This document shows positions 40,775 through 49,834 of a stretch of 64,000 bases of DNA, one piece after another; within the stretch, counting starts at the first letter, position 1, and each line of letters opens with the position of its first letter. The notes beneath the pieces were generated by a model. It saw only the letters and a program-made list of their open reading frames with translations. It did no database searches and was not told the origin of the DNA. The stretch spans positions 105,313 to 169,312 of the forward strand of contig JAFEBQ010000007.1 in the NCBI GenBank assembly GCA_018242585.1, given 5' to 3'. The stretch comes from Planctomycetota bacterium. GTDB lineage: Bacteria > Planctomycetota > Planctomycetia > Pirellulales > PNKZ01. Made by a program: the position numbers and the translations under genes.

Positions 40775-42229
40775 TCAACCAGCCACCAAGTTTGAAGAAC
40801 TCGAGCTCATCACCGGCGTCAGGCGTTCCGCACGCTCCTCAACCGGAAACAGCGCCACGGGCGTGCGCCACATCAGCCCGCCAACAATCAGCGTCGTCCA
40901 CATCAACTCGCCGGCCACACGTGCGGCGGGCCACGCCATCAGCACCATGCCGACGAGCCAAAGGCCGCTCAGCGCGAACGTCAGCGGCGAATGCTTCGTC
41001 CGCCGACACGCAATCAACGCCAAGGCCGGCGTGGCGGCCGTCGGATGATAACTCCAGACCACGGGCGAGAACCAAACCGTGGCCAGGCAAACCAGGGCAA
41101 TCTCGGTCGACCAGTCGGCCGGCGCTGTCTTTGCACCCGAGCGCCGGCACGTCCAGCCGATCGCGCCGGCCAGCGCTAGATTGATCGCCAGAAAGATCGC
41201 CACCTTGGCGTCGTTCGACAACTCGGCCACCTGCACTTGCCGGCGGGGCTTGACCCACGACACGGGCGAGTTGCTTCGCGTCGATTCCACCTGGGTCGCC
41301 CCCACCTGCGCGGTCCATTCGGCCAGCGCTTGGGGCGAAGTGCCGAACGACGAGAAAAGGCGACGGATCGTGACGGCAATCGACTGGTTCGTCAGTCGGT
41401 CTTCGTCCAGGCATTTGTCGTCGGTCAATTGCCGCAGCGTCGTCCCCCGAGCGCTGTCGTGCCACCAGGTGACATGTTCGCGCCACGCCCCGGCCGGACC
41501 AAACGCCGCCAGCGAGAGGACAACGTCAATGCACAGGGCCGTCGCCCCGGCCACCAGCGCCGGTCGCCACCGCCGCTTGAGCAACAAGTAGCCGACTCCC
41601 AGCGCCGGCAACAGCTTGAGCCAGACGGCCATGCCCAACAGCAACCCACCCGACAACTCCTGGCCGCGGCTAGCTCGCAACAGGCCGGCCAACATCAGCC
41701 AGACCATCAACAGGTGAAAGCTTCCCAGGCACAAGCCATCGACAGCCAGCGGCGCGGTGAGAAGCGCCGCCGCCAACGTGGCGCAACGCCGGTCGGCGTC
41801 GCTCACCTGATCAATGAGCAGTCCGCGGCGAATCGTTCGCAACAGGCCCAACCAGGTCCAAGCGTTGAACCAGTACCAGACAGTGATCCCTAGTCCCAGC
41901 GGCACATAGGCGAACACGATCCACGGCACGTCGCTCGACGGCCAGTAGCGGCCCAAGGTCGACTCGGGATGGCGCGTGCCGTGCTCGAGAATGTACTGGC
42001 CGTTTTCACAAAAGCGAATAAAGTCGGTTGCCCGACCGGCATGCACTCGATTCCAGGCCACGACGAAACCGACGAGCAACGCCACCCAAAGCAGCACGCG
42101 CCCGAGCGCTTCCCACAGCGACGTCGGTTCGGCCGACTCGTCGGCGGTCAGCGTGAACGGCTTGGTGCCAAATGCGGCCTGTAACATGCGACGCGGCGTC
42201 CAAGCGCGGATGGGAAGAAGGGCGTGCAT
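40775..42229 (-). CDS. Polytopic membrane protein, GT87 (DUF2029) glycosyltransferase-like
   Basis: A 484-residue integral membrane protein with about ten hydrophobic segments, for example GRVLLWVALLVGFVVAWNRV, GGLLLGMAVWLKLLPALGVG and LALAGAIGWTC. An acidic loop after the first helix (RATDFIRFCENGQYIL) and the GSFHLLMVWLMLAGLL helix fit the polyprenol-phosphate-mannose mannosyltransferase group GT87, where a first-loop Asp is catalytic. A large extracytoplasmic loop lies between about residues 250 and 345 (TWWHDSARGTTLRQLTDDKC). The sugar donor and acceptor are unknown. It is flanked by repeat elements at both ends. Confidence 0.78.
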   Translation of the reverse strand: MHALLPIRAWTPRRMLQAAFGTKPFTLTADESAEPTSLWEALGRVLLWVALLVGFVVAWNRVHAGRATDFIRFCENGQYILEHGTRHPESTLGRYWPSSDVPWIVFAYVPLGLGITVWYWFNAWTWLGLLRTIRRGLLIDQVSDADRRCATLAAALLTAPLAVDGLCLGSFHLLMVWLMLAGLLRASRGQELSGGLLLGMAVWLKLLPALGVGYLLLKRRWRPALVAGATALCIDVVLSLAAFGPAGAWREHVTWWHDSARGTTLRQLTDDKCLDEDRLTNQSIAVTIRRLFSSFGTSPQALAEWTAQVGATQVESTRSNSPVSWVKPRRQVQVAELSNDAKVAIFLAINLALAGAIGWTCRRSGAKTAPADWSTEIALVCLATVWFSPVVWSYHPTAATPALALIACRRTKHSPLTFALSGLWLVGMVLMAWPAARVAGELMWTTLIVGGLMWRTPVALFPVEERAERLTPVMSSSSSNLVAG

Positions 42230-42235
42230 GGGAGA

Positions 42236-42359
42236 AGCGATTAGCGGCTAGCTGTTAGCGATTAGAAAGAGGTCCGTTGCCAGTAGTCAGTTGTCCGTTG
42301 TGCCCTGCTGCCAACTCGATGATTTGATCTAATCTGCCTTTGACAACTAACAACGGACC
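42236..42359. repeat. Composite of degenerate short repeats and a GGTCCGTTG inverted repeat
   Basis: 42236-42265 repeats the GCGATTAG/GGCTAG run seen at 30467-30496. 42271-42300 (GGTCCGTTG...GTTGTCCGTTG) is mirrored at 42341-42359 (TGACAACTAACAACGGACC). This one lies between divergent genes (GT87-type start and MFS start), unlike most others, so it is not only a 3'-end feature. Confidence 0.6.
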
Positions 42360-42511
42360 ACCCGCACTGTCTAACCCATTGCTGGCTACCGGCCAAGACG
42401 AATCGGGCGAGCGCGGCACGCCGCGTGCTAGCGTCGGGCTCGATTCGCGTCTCGTCGCGCGGCACGCGCGCCGTTATAACGGGCCTCAAACGCCCACCGA
42501 TCAAGCGATTT

Positions 42512-43894
42512 ATGTCGAGCCCCGCCGCATCGCCGAGCCAACGTCTTCGCCAGGTGACCCGAGCCTTGGCGCACCGGAATTTTCGCCTCTTCTTCGCCGG
42601 CCAAAGCATCTCGCTGATCGGCACCTGGATGCAGCAGGTCGCGCTGGCCTGGGTCGTCTATCTGCTGACGCGCGACCAGACCGCGGGGAACCAGGACGTC
42701 GCCGCCTACTGGCTGGGCATCATCGGATTCCTCAGCCAGATTCCGGCGTTCTTCCTCGCCCCCGTGGCGGGCGTGCTGGTCGATCGTTGGAATCGGCATC
42801 GCCTGATCCTGGCCACGCAGACGCTGGCCATGCTCCAGGCCTTCGCCGTGGCCGCGCTGACCGGCACCGACACGATCTCGATCGGCTGGATCATGGCTCT
42901 CAGCTTTCTGCTGGGCGTGGTCAACGCGGTTGATATGCCGGCGCGGCAGGCGTTCCTGTCGGAAATGGTTGACAACAAAGCCGACCTGTCCAACGCCATC
43001 TCCCTGAACTCGTCGATGTTCAATGCCGCGCGCTTGGTCGGGCCGGCATTGGCCGCGGTGCTGCTCGAGTTGGTCGGCGCGACGATTTGCTTTGCGCTGA
43101 ACGCGGTCAGCTATCTGGCCGTGCTGGGATCGCTATTGCAGATTCACGTGCCGCGGCGTCATTTGCAGGTCAAGCCGGCCGGACTGATGCACGGCCTGCG
43201 CGAGGGATTTGGTTACGCCTTTGGTTTTCCGCCGATCCGCACGATCTTGCTGATGATCGGCATCGTCAGCGTCGCCGCCACCACCTACAACACGCTGTTG
43301 CCGCTGGTGGCGACGCAAATGCTCGGCGGCGGATCGGGGACGTTCGGGTTGTTGACGATCGCGTCGGGTATTGGAGCGCTGACCGGGGCGGTGTTCCTGG
43401 CGTCGCGACTTTCGGTGCGCGGCTTGTTCGGCTGGATTCGACTGACGCCGGTGTTGTTGAGCGCGGCGCTGTTGGTGCTGGCCTCGTCGCAATGGCTGCC
43501 GGTGTCGTTTCTCGCCCTGGTCGCCGTGGGCTTCGCCATGATGGTCCACCTGGGTTCCAGCAACATCGTGCTACAAACGATCGTTGACGAAGACAAACGC
43601 GGCCGCGTGATGAGTCTGTACGCGATGGCCTTCCTGGGAGTCGGACCCTTGGGAAGCTTGCTGGCGGGGTTCATGGCCAATCGCTTCGGGCCGGCCAATG
43701 CCATTCGGGCCGGCGCGGTCATCTGCCTGCTGGGGGCGATTTACTTCGCGTCGCAATACTCGCGGCTGCGCACGTTGGTGCGGCCGATCTACGTACGATT
43801 GGGGATCCTGCCCGAGATGGCGTCCGAAACCTTTCCGATCGCTCCGCCCCCCAAGGGGGCCGCGCCGCTATCGGAAGCCAAGCCACCGGAGTAA
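42512..43894 (+). CDS. MFS exporter (EntS/MFS_3 type)
   Basis: A 460-residue twelve-helix transporter. The N-terminal segment ALAHRNFRLFFAGQSISLIG followed by TWMQQVALAWVVYLLT is typical of the EntS-like drug/siderophore exporters. Helices 4-5 contain VNAVDMPARQAFLSEMVDN, which is the family signature, and NLSNAISLNSSMFN-like sequence follows. The loop DEDKRGRVMSLYAMAFLGVGPLG in the second half is also conserved. ATG 42512 (MSSPAASPSQRLRQ) is used; the frame is open upstream to 42425 without protein character. The MscS gene follows after 77 bp on the same strand. The exported compound cannot be inferred. Confidence 0.92.
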   Translation: MSSPAASPSQRLRQVTRALAHRNFRLFFAGQSISLIGTWMQQVALAWVVYLLTRDQTAGNQDVAAYWLGIIGFLSQIPAFFLAPVAGVLVDRWNRHRLILATQTLAMLQAFAVAALTGTDTISIGWIMALSFLLGVVNAVDMPARQAFLSEMVDNKADLSNAISLNSSMFNAARLVGPALAAVLLELVGATICFALNAVSYLAVLGSLLQIHVPRRHLQVKPAGLMHGLREGFGYAFGFPPIRTILLMIGIVSVAATTYNTLLPLVATQMLGGGSGTFGLLTIASGIGALTGAVFLASRLSVRGLFGWIRLTPVLLSAALLVLASSQWLPVSFLALVAVGFAMMVHLGSSNIVLQTIVDEDKRGRVMSLYAMAFLGVGPLGSLLAGFMANRFGPANAIRAGAVICLLGAIYFASQYSRLRTLVRPIYVRLGILPEMASETFPIAPPPKGAAPLSEAKPPE

Positions 43895-43971
43895 AAGGGA
43901 AGCGCCGGCGTTATCGGCTCACTGGGCTCGGGTCGGCCGCTGACGAGACTTGCGCAAGACAGGAACGGATC

Positions 43972-45024
43972 ATGTCGCCGAATCATCTCCACGAACTTCT
44001 CTTCGCACGCGAGGTGCTGGGCAACTCGCCCGCCCATTGGGGCGCGGCGCTGTTGGTTTTTTTGGCCAGTTTGATCCTGCTGCTGACCGTCAAGCGCGTG
44101 CTCCGGCGGCGCGTCGCTTCGTGGATGAAGCGTTCGTCGAGCGAAGCGGTCGCTCTAGTTTCGGCAGTGATCGCCGTCACGCGCGGCCCGTTGCTGACGG
44201 TGGTGGCTTTGTACCTGGGCGTGCAGGTACTGTACTTGCCCGACGAGGTGCGCGGCGGAGCGCACGTGGTGGCGACGCTGGCCGTCTTGCTGCAAGGTGG
44301 CTTCTGGGCCAACGCGCTGCTGACACACATGATCAACGCCCGCACGCGGCGCGGTCTCGAAGGAGACGCCGCCTCGGCGACGACGTTGTCGGTCCTGGGC
44401 TTTCTGTGTCAATGGGTCTTGTGGACCATCCTGGCGCTGCTGGCTCTGGAGAACCTAGGAGTCAATGTCACGACGCTGGTTGCGGGGCTGGGCGTCGGCG
44501 GCGTGGCGGTGGCCCTGGCGGCCCAGACAGTGCTGCGCGACCCGCTGGCTTCGTTGTCGATCATTCTCGACAAGCCGTTTGTCCTGGGCGACAACATCGC
44601 GGTTGGCGACCTGACTGGCACGGTCGAGTACATTGGCTTGCGGACGACCAAGGTTCGCAGCGTGTCGGGCGAGCAATTGATCTTTCCGAACAGCGACCTG
44701 CTGCAAAGCCGAATTCGCAACTACAAGCGAATGCAGGAACGCCGGGCCGCGTTCACACTGGCCGTGGCGTACGAGACGCCGCTCGACAAGCTGCGACAGA
44801 TTCCCAACTGGATTCAGCGGATCGTCGAGCAGAAGCCGCAAGTCCGCTTCGATCGCTCGCACTTCAAGGAGTACGGCACGATCGCGTTGAACTTCGAGAC
44901 GGTCTATTTCATGCTGACGACCGACTACAAGCAGTTCATGGACACGCAGCAGCAGATCAACCTGGAAATCCTCGAACGCTTCGCCCAGGAAGGGATCAAG
45001 TTCGTCCACGCGCCGCCGGCGTGA
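43972..45024 (+). CDS. MscS-family mechanosensitive ion channel
   Basis: A 350-residue small-conductance channel. Four N-terminal hydrophobic segments precede the pore helix VTTLVAGLGVGGVAVALAAQ and TVLRDPLASLSIILDKPF, with the Gly/Ala packing of TM3. The beta-domain reads GDNIAVGDLTGTVEYIGLRT, then VSGEQLIFPNSDLLQSRIRN, and the alpha/beta domain ends near GIKFVHAPPA. It has about 60 more N-terminal residues than E. coli MscS, equal to one extra helix. Its role would be release of solutes on hypo-osmotic shock. ATG 43972 follows GGAACGG at about 6 bp. Confidence 0.94.
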   Translation: MSPNHLHELLFAREVLGNSPAHWGAALLVFLASLILLLTVKRVLRRRVASWMKRSSSEAVALVSAVIAVTRGPLLTVVALYLGVQVLYLPDEVRGGAHVVATLAVLLQGGFWANALLTHMINARTRRGLEGDAASATTLSVLGFLCQWVLWTILALLALENLGVNVTTLVAGLGVGGVAVALAAQTVLRDPLASLSIILDKPFVLGDNIAVGDLTGTVEYIGLRTTKVRSVSGEQLIFPNSDLLQSRIRNYKRMQERRAAFTLAVAYETPLDKLRQIPNWIQRIVEQKPQVRFDRSHFKEYGTIALNFETVYFMLTTDYKQFMDTQQQINLEILERFAQEGIKFVHAPPA

Positions 45025-45069
45025 TCGATCATTTCAAATGCGCACACGTCCAGGAGCGGGACACGCAAA

Positions 45070-45236
45070 CACCCCTCTCTTCCAGGGAGGGGCAGGTGGG
45101 AGGGTAAAGGCGTTCCCGACTAAAAGACTTCGCGCACACGCCAGTTTGCTCGTAATGCGAAGGCGGATCGGCCTGCCACGCGTTTACCCTCACCCGCTCA
45201 CTTCGTTCGCGACCTCTCCCTGAAAGGGAGAGGTGT
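45070..45236. repeat. Inverted-repeat element with CCTCTC/GAGAGG hairpin arms
   Basis: The left arm (from 45070) is CACCCCTCTC-ttcca-GGGAGGGG and then GGTGGGAGGGTAAA. The right arm ends at 45236 and reads in mirror image TTTACCCTCACCC, then ACCTCTCCC-tgaaa-GGGAGAGGT. The plan equals the 40628 element with different stem sequences. It lies between the MscS gene and the small secreted protein gene, which converge. Confidence 0.75.
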
Positions 45237-45424
45237 AATGCTTCGCGACTCGGCGCTGTCCAGGGGTGGGTCAAGCCCCATTCGTTCGTGGGCTTTGCGG
45301 GCGTGACGCTCGCGCCACATCAAAGCCTGCCGCCGCGTCAGGCTTGGTCTCGCTCAGCTCTCGAACCTTCGTTCGGGAACATGATCCAGCCCCCGCCAGT
45401 GTCCGAGAGTCCAGGGCGATCGCA

Positions 45425-45718
45425 CTATCGGCCAACGCCCGTGCCGAGATCGTTGCCCGAGCCAGGATACCGGGGCGTGAGATACGCGGGATTCCCCACG
45501 TAGTTACCCCGGTAGCGGACGCCGATCGAGCTATATCCATAGCCGGTGAAATCGCCGTACGGGCTGTACCAGCCATAGCCGGCCCAGCCGTAGCCCTTCT
45601 GCCAATAACCAGGACGATAAGGATTCGACGCGCTGTAGTTGCGCGGGGCGGCTTGAGCCGCGGTCGCGACGACCGACAGGGCAAGCAGCACGAACCAAGC
45701 CAACACGATGCGACGCAT
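45425..45718 (-). CDS. Small secreted Gly/Tyr-rich protein (97 aa)
   Basis: ATG 45718 has an excellent AGGAGA ribosome binding site 6 bp upstream. A signal peptide (MRRIVLAWFVLLALSVVATA, then AQA) is followed by a short mature part that is very rich in Gly and Tyr (PYRPGYWQKGYGWAGYGWYS, then TGYGYSSIGVRYRGNYVGNP). No catalytic motif is seen. Low-complexity aromatic proteins of this kind may be envelope or matrix components, but the function is unknown. The strong RBS and clean signal peptide make it a real gene. Confidence 0.82.
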   Translation of the reverse strand: MRRIVLAWFVLLALSVVATAAQAAPRNYSASNPYRPGYWQKGYGWAGYGWYSPYGDFTGYGYSSIGVRYRGNYVGNPAYLTPRYPGSGNDLGTGVGR

Positions 45719-45942
45719 TGAATTCTCCTTCGCTTCAGAGGGTTGCCGTGGATGGCAACCGGCGAGCAGGTACACGTGCTCGTAGAAGCGTCGGTCGAAA
45801 TCAACGTCCTGGCAAATCTTGCTTTTCGGAGAAATGGCCGTTTAACCAGCCTCAATCGTCGCCATCCGGTTATTAGGAAGATTATGCCGCTTGAGTGTAG
45901 CCGCCCGTTTACAAGCTCTCGCCCTAAATGCTCTCGTATCGC

Positions 45943-47571
45943 TTACGACAGCACCGGCGACCAGCCCAGTGCGAACGCCACGCGCAGCACGCCCCAGATG
46001 ACCAGCCCGCTGATGATGTCGATGCCGATGCCGGCCGCGACCATTCGGCGCAGCGGAATCAGCCCCGAGCCGTACACGATCGCGTTGGGCGGCGTCGAAA
46101 CCGGCAGCGCCGAGCCGAAGCTGGCGCCAAACGTCAAGCCCAACAGCGGCGGCAATGGATCGACTTCGGCCGTCTTGCACAGGCTCCAGATCACCGGAAA
46201 CAACGTCGACACCGTGGCCGCGTTGCTGGTGAACTCGCTCAGGACAATCCCGCCCGCAATCGCCAGCGCCGCAATCAGCCACACGTCGCGGGTGTTCAGC
46301 CAATCGAAAGTCAGGTTCCCGACCACCTCGGCCAGGCCCGAACGGAACATCATGTTCCCCAGCGACAAGCCCGCCCCGAATAGCAGCATCGTCCCCCAAT
46401 CGACCTTGGAGAAATCGCTGGTGGCCAGCGAGAACTCACGCTTTTGCAGATTGATCGGCAACAGGAACAGCAGGACCGGAATGCCGAGGGCGACGATCTC
46501 CTCGGGAAAGTGGCCGATGAACCACTTTTCGATCGAGCCCAAGGTGGCCGCGGTATCGGCCGAGCCAAAGTAGTCGAAGATCTGCTTGGCCAGCCCGAGC
46601 GCTCCCGGCGCAACCCACAAGGAAACGACCGTGATGAACACGATCAGGGTGTTGTACTCGCCGCGCCGCCAGGGGCCGATCTGGGCCCGTTGCGTCTGCA
46701 AATAGTCTCGCAGCGAAGGCATGTCGAGTTGCACCTTGCCGCCGCGCGCGCGCATCCACAGATACAACGCCACGAACATCACGATCATCAACGGAATGCC
46801 CACCTGACACCAGCGGAAGAAGTCAATCGACTTGTTCAGATAGTAGTCCTGGCGAAAGAGCCCCATCGACACGACGTTCGTCGTGGTGCCAATCGGCGTG
46901 GCCACGCCGCCCACGCTCGAGGCATAGGCCGTGACGAGCAGTAAAGCCGAGGCGTAGGGGGACCGCTTCATTTGCGCTTCGCTCTGGCCGCTGCCAGCGG
47001 CCAGCACGGCAACGATGCCCAGTGTGATCGGAAAGATCATGGCCGTGGCGGCGGTGTTGCTGATCCACATCGAGACAGCCGCCACGCTCAATCCCACGGC
47101 GAACATCACGGTGCTCGGCGAGCGACCAGCCCAGCGCGTGCAAAGAATGCCCAAGGCGAACCGGCGATCGAGCCCGTGCCGCGTCATGGCCCGGCCTAGG
47201 AACAACCCGCCCAGCAGAAAGAACACGGTCGGATCGGCGAAGGGGGCCATCGCAATGCGGGCGGCCTGGAAGTTGGTCTGCGCCGGATCGCGCGGCACTC
47301 CACCCAACACCACGGCCAGCACGACGGCCAACAGCGCCGTGGCCGGAATCGGAATCGGCTCGGTCAACCACCAGGTGACCGTCAGCATCATGATACCAGC
47401 CAGCCGGTGCGCTTCATCACTGAGGGGATAATGAGCCCCAGCGGTCCAATCGCGCGCCAGCAGCAACCAGCCGATCAGCACCACCGGCCCCAGCACCAGT
47501 CCGACACGACTGACCCAAGAATTGGCCGGTGTGTCTTCGTCGTCGATGATGTCGATCGGCGCGTTGGCCAT
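45943..47571 (-). CDS. SLC13/DASS-family anion (dicarboxylate) : sodium symporter
   Basis: A 542-residue transporter with about twelve hydrophobic segments. The two substrate/sodium SNT-type motifs are in MWISNTAATAMIFPIT and EFTSNAATVSTLFPV, with the paired helical hairpins typical of VcINDY-like proteins. GVATPIGTTTNVVSMG and LPVSTPPNAIVYGSGLIP are further family marks. Likely substrates are di- or tricarboxylates. I used ATG 47571 (MANAPIDIID), which has GAGGG upstream; the longer frame to 47604 is less likely. The ROK gene lies 48 bp upstream on the same strand, so cotranscription is possible. Confidence 0.94.
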   Translation of the reverse strand: MANAPIDIIDDEDTPANSWVSRVGLVLGPVVLIGWLLLARDWTAGAHYPLSDEAHRLAGIMMLTVTWWLTEPIPIPATALLAVVLAVVLGGVPRDPAQTNFQAARIAMAPFADPTVFFLLGGLFLGRAMTRHGLDRRFALGILCTRWAGRSPSTVMFAVGLSVAAVSMWISNTAATAMIFPITLGIVAVLAAGSGQSEAQMKRSPYASALLLVTAYASSVGGVATPIGTTTNVVSMGLFRQDYYLNKSIDFFRWCQVGIPLMIVMFVALYLWMRARGGKVQLDMPSLRDYLQTQRAQIGPWRRGEYNTLIVFITVVSLWVAPGALGLAKQIFDYFGSADTAATLGSIEKWFIGHFPEEIVALGIPVLLFLLPINLQKREFSLATSDFSKVDWGTMLLFGAGLSLGNMMFRSGLAEVVGNLTFDWLNTRDVWLIAALAIAGGIVLSEFTSNAATVSTLFPVIWSLCKTAEVDPLPPLLGLTFGASFGSALPVSTPPNAIVYGSGLIPLRRMVAAGIGIDIISGLVIWGVLRVAFALGWSPVLS

Positions 47572-47619
47572 GAATGTCTGCCCTCGATTGTTCTGGCACG
47601 CCAACCGTGCGATGTTCTG

Positions 47620-48606
47620 TTACTGATTACAAGCGGCGAAGCGTTCGGCTGCCAACGCCAACGCCCCGTGGACGACCATTTCTTCGCCCAATTCCGCGGC
47701 GCGTATCTCGTATTTGCCCCGCGCCGGCGGAAACACGTACTGGGCCACCGCCTCGCGCACCGGCTGCAAGAATAACGGTTCGGGGGCCAGCGCCACGCCG
47801 CCGCCGATGACGACGATTTTTGGGCCATTCAAGGTGATCACCTGCGCAATAGCCCAACCCAACACTTGAGCCGCGCGTGCCAGAACCGCTTGAGCAAAGC
47901 CATTGCCTTCCGCGGCGGCTTCGGCCACGTGCTTGGCCGTCAATTGTTTCACGTCGCCATTGGCACGAGCCCGTAAGTCGTCTCGATCTTTCGCGCTCGC
48001 CGAGTGAAGCGTCTTGGGAAGTTGTTCGGCATCGCCAGCAAGCGTGGCCCGCGCGGTGCGCGCGATACCCGGCCCGGCGGCCAGTGATTCGATAGTGGCG
48101 TGCGAATCGGTGAACTCGATCCCCGGGCGCAGGTGCCCGATCTCCGACGCTCCCCAACCGCTGCCGTTGTAGACGCGCCGATTGATGACCAGCCCGCCGC
48201 CAATGCCGGTGCCGACCGTCACATAGAACACCGGGTCGCCGTCGCGGCCAGCGCCGTAGCACGCTTCGGCCAGCGCGGCCATATCGGCGTCGTTCCCCAG
48301 CACGGCCGGCAGCCCGATGTTTTCTTCCAACCAGCGGGCCAGCGGAAAGCCGGTCCAGCCTTCGACCTGGTGACTGGTCACGACCGTGCCCGCGGCCGCG
48401 TCGATCGGCCCGCCAAAGCCGACACCAATGCCGCGCAGGGAAAACTTCGCAGCCAGCTCGCGACCGACATCGCGAATCTGGGCGCGAATGCCCTCGCCCC
48501 CTTGCGCAATGTCGACGTTGCGCCGCTCCATGGCCAGCAGCCGGCCGTCGCCGTGGCCGACGCCCAGTTGCAACTTGGTCCCACCGATTTCAATGCCCAG
48601 GTACAT
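47620..48606 (-). CDS. ROK-family sugar kinase without the usual zinc motif
   Basis: A 328-residue protein of the ROK group (glucokinase-like). The phosphate loop is YLGIEIGGTKLQLGVG. The catalytic Asp lies in GNDADMAALAEACYG, followed by VFYVTVGTGIGGGLV and GASEIGHLRPG. Most ROK kinases then have CxCGxxGCxE, whose cysteines bind zinc. Here that place reads FTDSHATIESLAAG, so the zinc ligands are gone, as in some other ROK subgroups. There is no N-terminal helix-turn-helix, so it is a kinase rather than a repressor. The sugar is unknown. ATG 48606 is the only sensible start. Confidence 0.92.
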   Translation of the reverse strand: MYLGIEIGGTKLQLGVGHGDGRLLAMERRNVDIAQGGEGIRAQIRDVGRELAAKFSLRGIGVGFGGPIDAAAGTVVTSHQVEGWTGFPLARWLEENIGLPAVLGNDADMAALAEACYGAGRDGDPVFYVTVGTGIGGGLVINRRVYNGSGWGASEIGHLRPGIEFTDSHATIESLAAGPGIARTARATLAGDAEQLPKTLHSASAKDRDDLRARANGDVKQLTAKHVAEAAAEGNGFAQAVLARAAQVLGWAIAQVITLNGPKIVVIGGGVALAPEPLFLQPVREAVAQYVFPPARGKYEIRAAELGEEMVVHGALALAAERFAACNQ

Positions 48607-48645
48607 CGTGGCGATTATCTCTGGCGTGCGTGGGCCGGCGTGTCG

Positions 48646-49335
48646 TTACGCTCGGCCGATTTCGAACAGCTCGATGGTGAACTCTTTCCCGTCGTGATCG
48701 AGCGGGATGATGTCTTGTTCGATCACTTGCAGCGGCCGCGCTCGGCAAGCGTCGGGAAAGGCGCTAGCGAATCGGCGGCCGGGATCGGTGACCAGGGCCG
48801 TGCCGCCGGGGGCCAAATACTTGTCGATCGCGGCGGCGATCAACTCGGCGTAAGGCCGCTCGTACAGCACATCGGCGCCGATGATCACATCGAACGTCCC
48901 CAGATCGTCGGGCAGTTCGCGCCAGTCGACCATCCGCGTGGCCAGCCCCGACAAGCCGTTCCGCCAGGCGTTGACTTGGACGAACTCGAGCGCCTCGGGA
49001 TAGTAATCGGTCGCCAGGACTTGAAAACCCGCCTGGGCCGCCGCGAGCGCGCACAACCCGACGCCGCAGCCCAGTTCGAGCATCCGCCGGCCGCGACCGT
49101 CAAGCCTGGCCAGCCGTTCGGCCAGCATCCGCGCGCTGGGCCACAACTCGGCCCAGTAGGGAATCCGGTCGTCGTGTTCAAACTCTTCCTCGTCGAGCAG
49201 ATCGTCGGCGTTGCGGGGCTTGAGGAGTTGCCACGTACGCCCGCCGGCCTCGACCGACAACGACGCCACGTCGAACCGCGCGCGCAGCGACTCGACCAGC
49301 GAACTGAGATCGGCGGTGGTGAGGGACGAGGTCAT
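48646..49335 (-). CDS. Class I SAM-dependent methyltransferase (lysine methyltransferase-like)
   Basis: A 229-residue methyltransferase. Motif I is MLELGCGVGLCALAAAQAGF, the acidic residue after strand 2 is in VLATDYYPEALEF, and motif II/post I is FDVIIGADVLYERPYAELIA. The ADVLYE sequence and the N-terminal IPYWAELWPSARMLAE are typical of the METTL21/Nnt1-like (PF10294) protein-lysine methyltransferases. The substrate may be a protein or a small molecule. It lies 40 bp upstream of the ROK gene on the same strand. Confidence 0.9.
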   Translation of the reverse strand: MTSSLTTADLSSLVESLRARFDVASLSVEAGGRTWQLLKPRNADDLLDEEEFEHDDRIPYWAELWPSARMLAERLARLDGRGRRMLELGCGVGLCALAAAQAGFQVLATDYYPEALEFVQVNAWRNGLSGLATRMVDWRELPDDLGTFDVIIGADVLYERPYAELIAAAIDKYLAPGGTALVTDPGRRFASAFPDACRARPLQVIEQDIIPLDHDGKEFTIELFEIGRA

Positions 49336-49834
49336 GGGGCAGGGGACCGTTAGTCGTTTGCAACCGTGTATCTGCGGCGTCGATGATACACGGCGAACCG
49401 TGTGCTGCTAAAGGGGGATGAGCATTGCCCAATCTTCCGGCCTGGCGCGATTTACGCCGCCCGTGGCGTGAACTCTGGTTTGTGGTTTGGCCGCGACCGT
49501 GGTAACATACGGCCGCTGCCGCCGTGCGCTTTCGGGCGTACGGCGTCGGCACAGCCTCTGCCATGTTCGTGCTGGGACGTCCAATTTCGCTGAGCCTATA
49601 CGAAAGCTCGCAAGGGCGCTTGAACACGACGTTGGCCGCGTGTATAGCCGCCGTCCGGGCCCCTCGGGGTTTTCGGAACCAACGGTCGGATCACACAACC
49701 CAGCGTCCAGGGTCGCCCGCTTTTATCATGCGGGCTCTCGAAACCCACGTCACCACGGCATTGCGGTGGAGGCTATTTTTCTTATACCTGCCGCGCGCTA
49801 CGCAGCGCCGGCGATTTGATCGTCTGCCCGCTCC
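49336..49834. other. Intergenic region upstream of larE
   Basis: 499 bp between the divergent methyltransferase and larE genes. No frame here looks like protein and I see no tRNA or hairpin repeat. TTGCGG at 49761-49766 and TATACC at 49783-49788, with a 16-bp spacer, form a possible promoter for larE. This is a weak call. Confidence 0.35.

Noticed and set aside
49336..49834. tRNA or small RNA gene before larE
   Set aside because: No cloverleaf or TTCGA arm found on either strand by eye.
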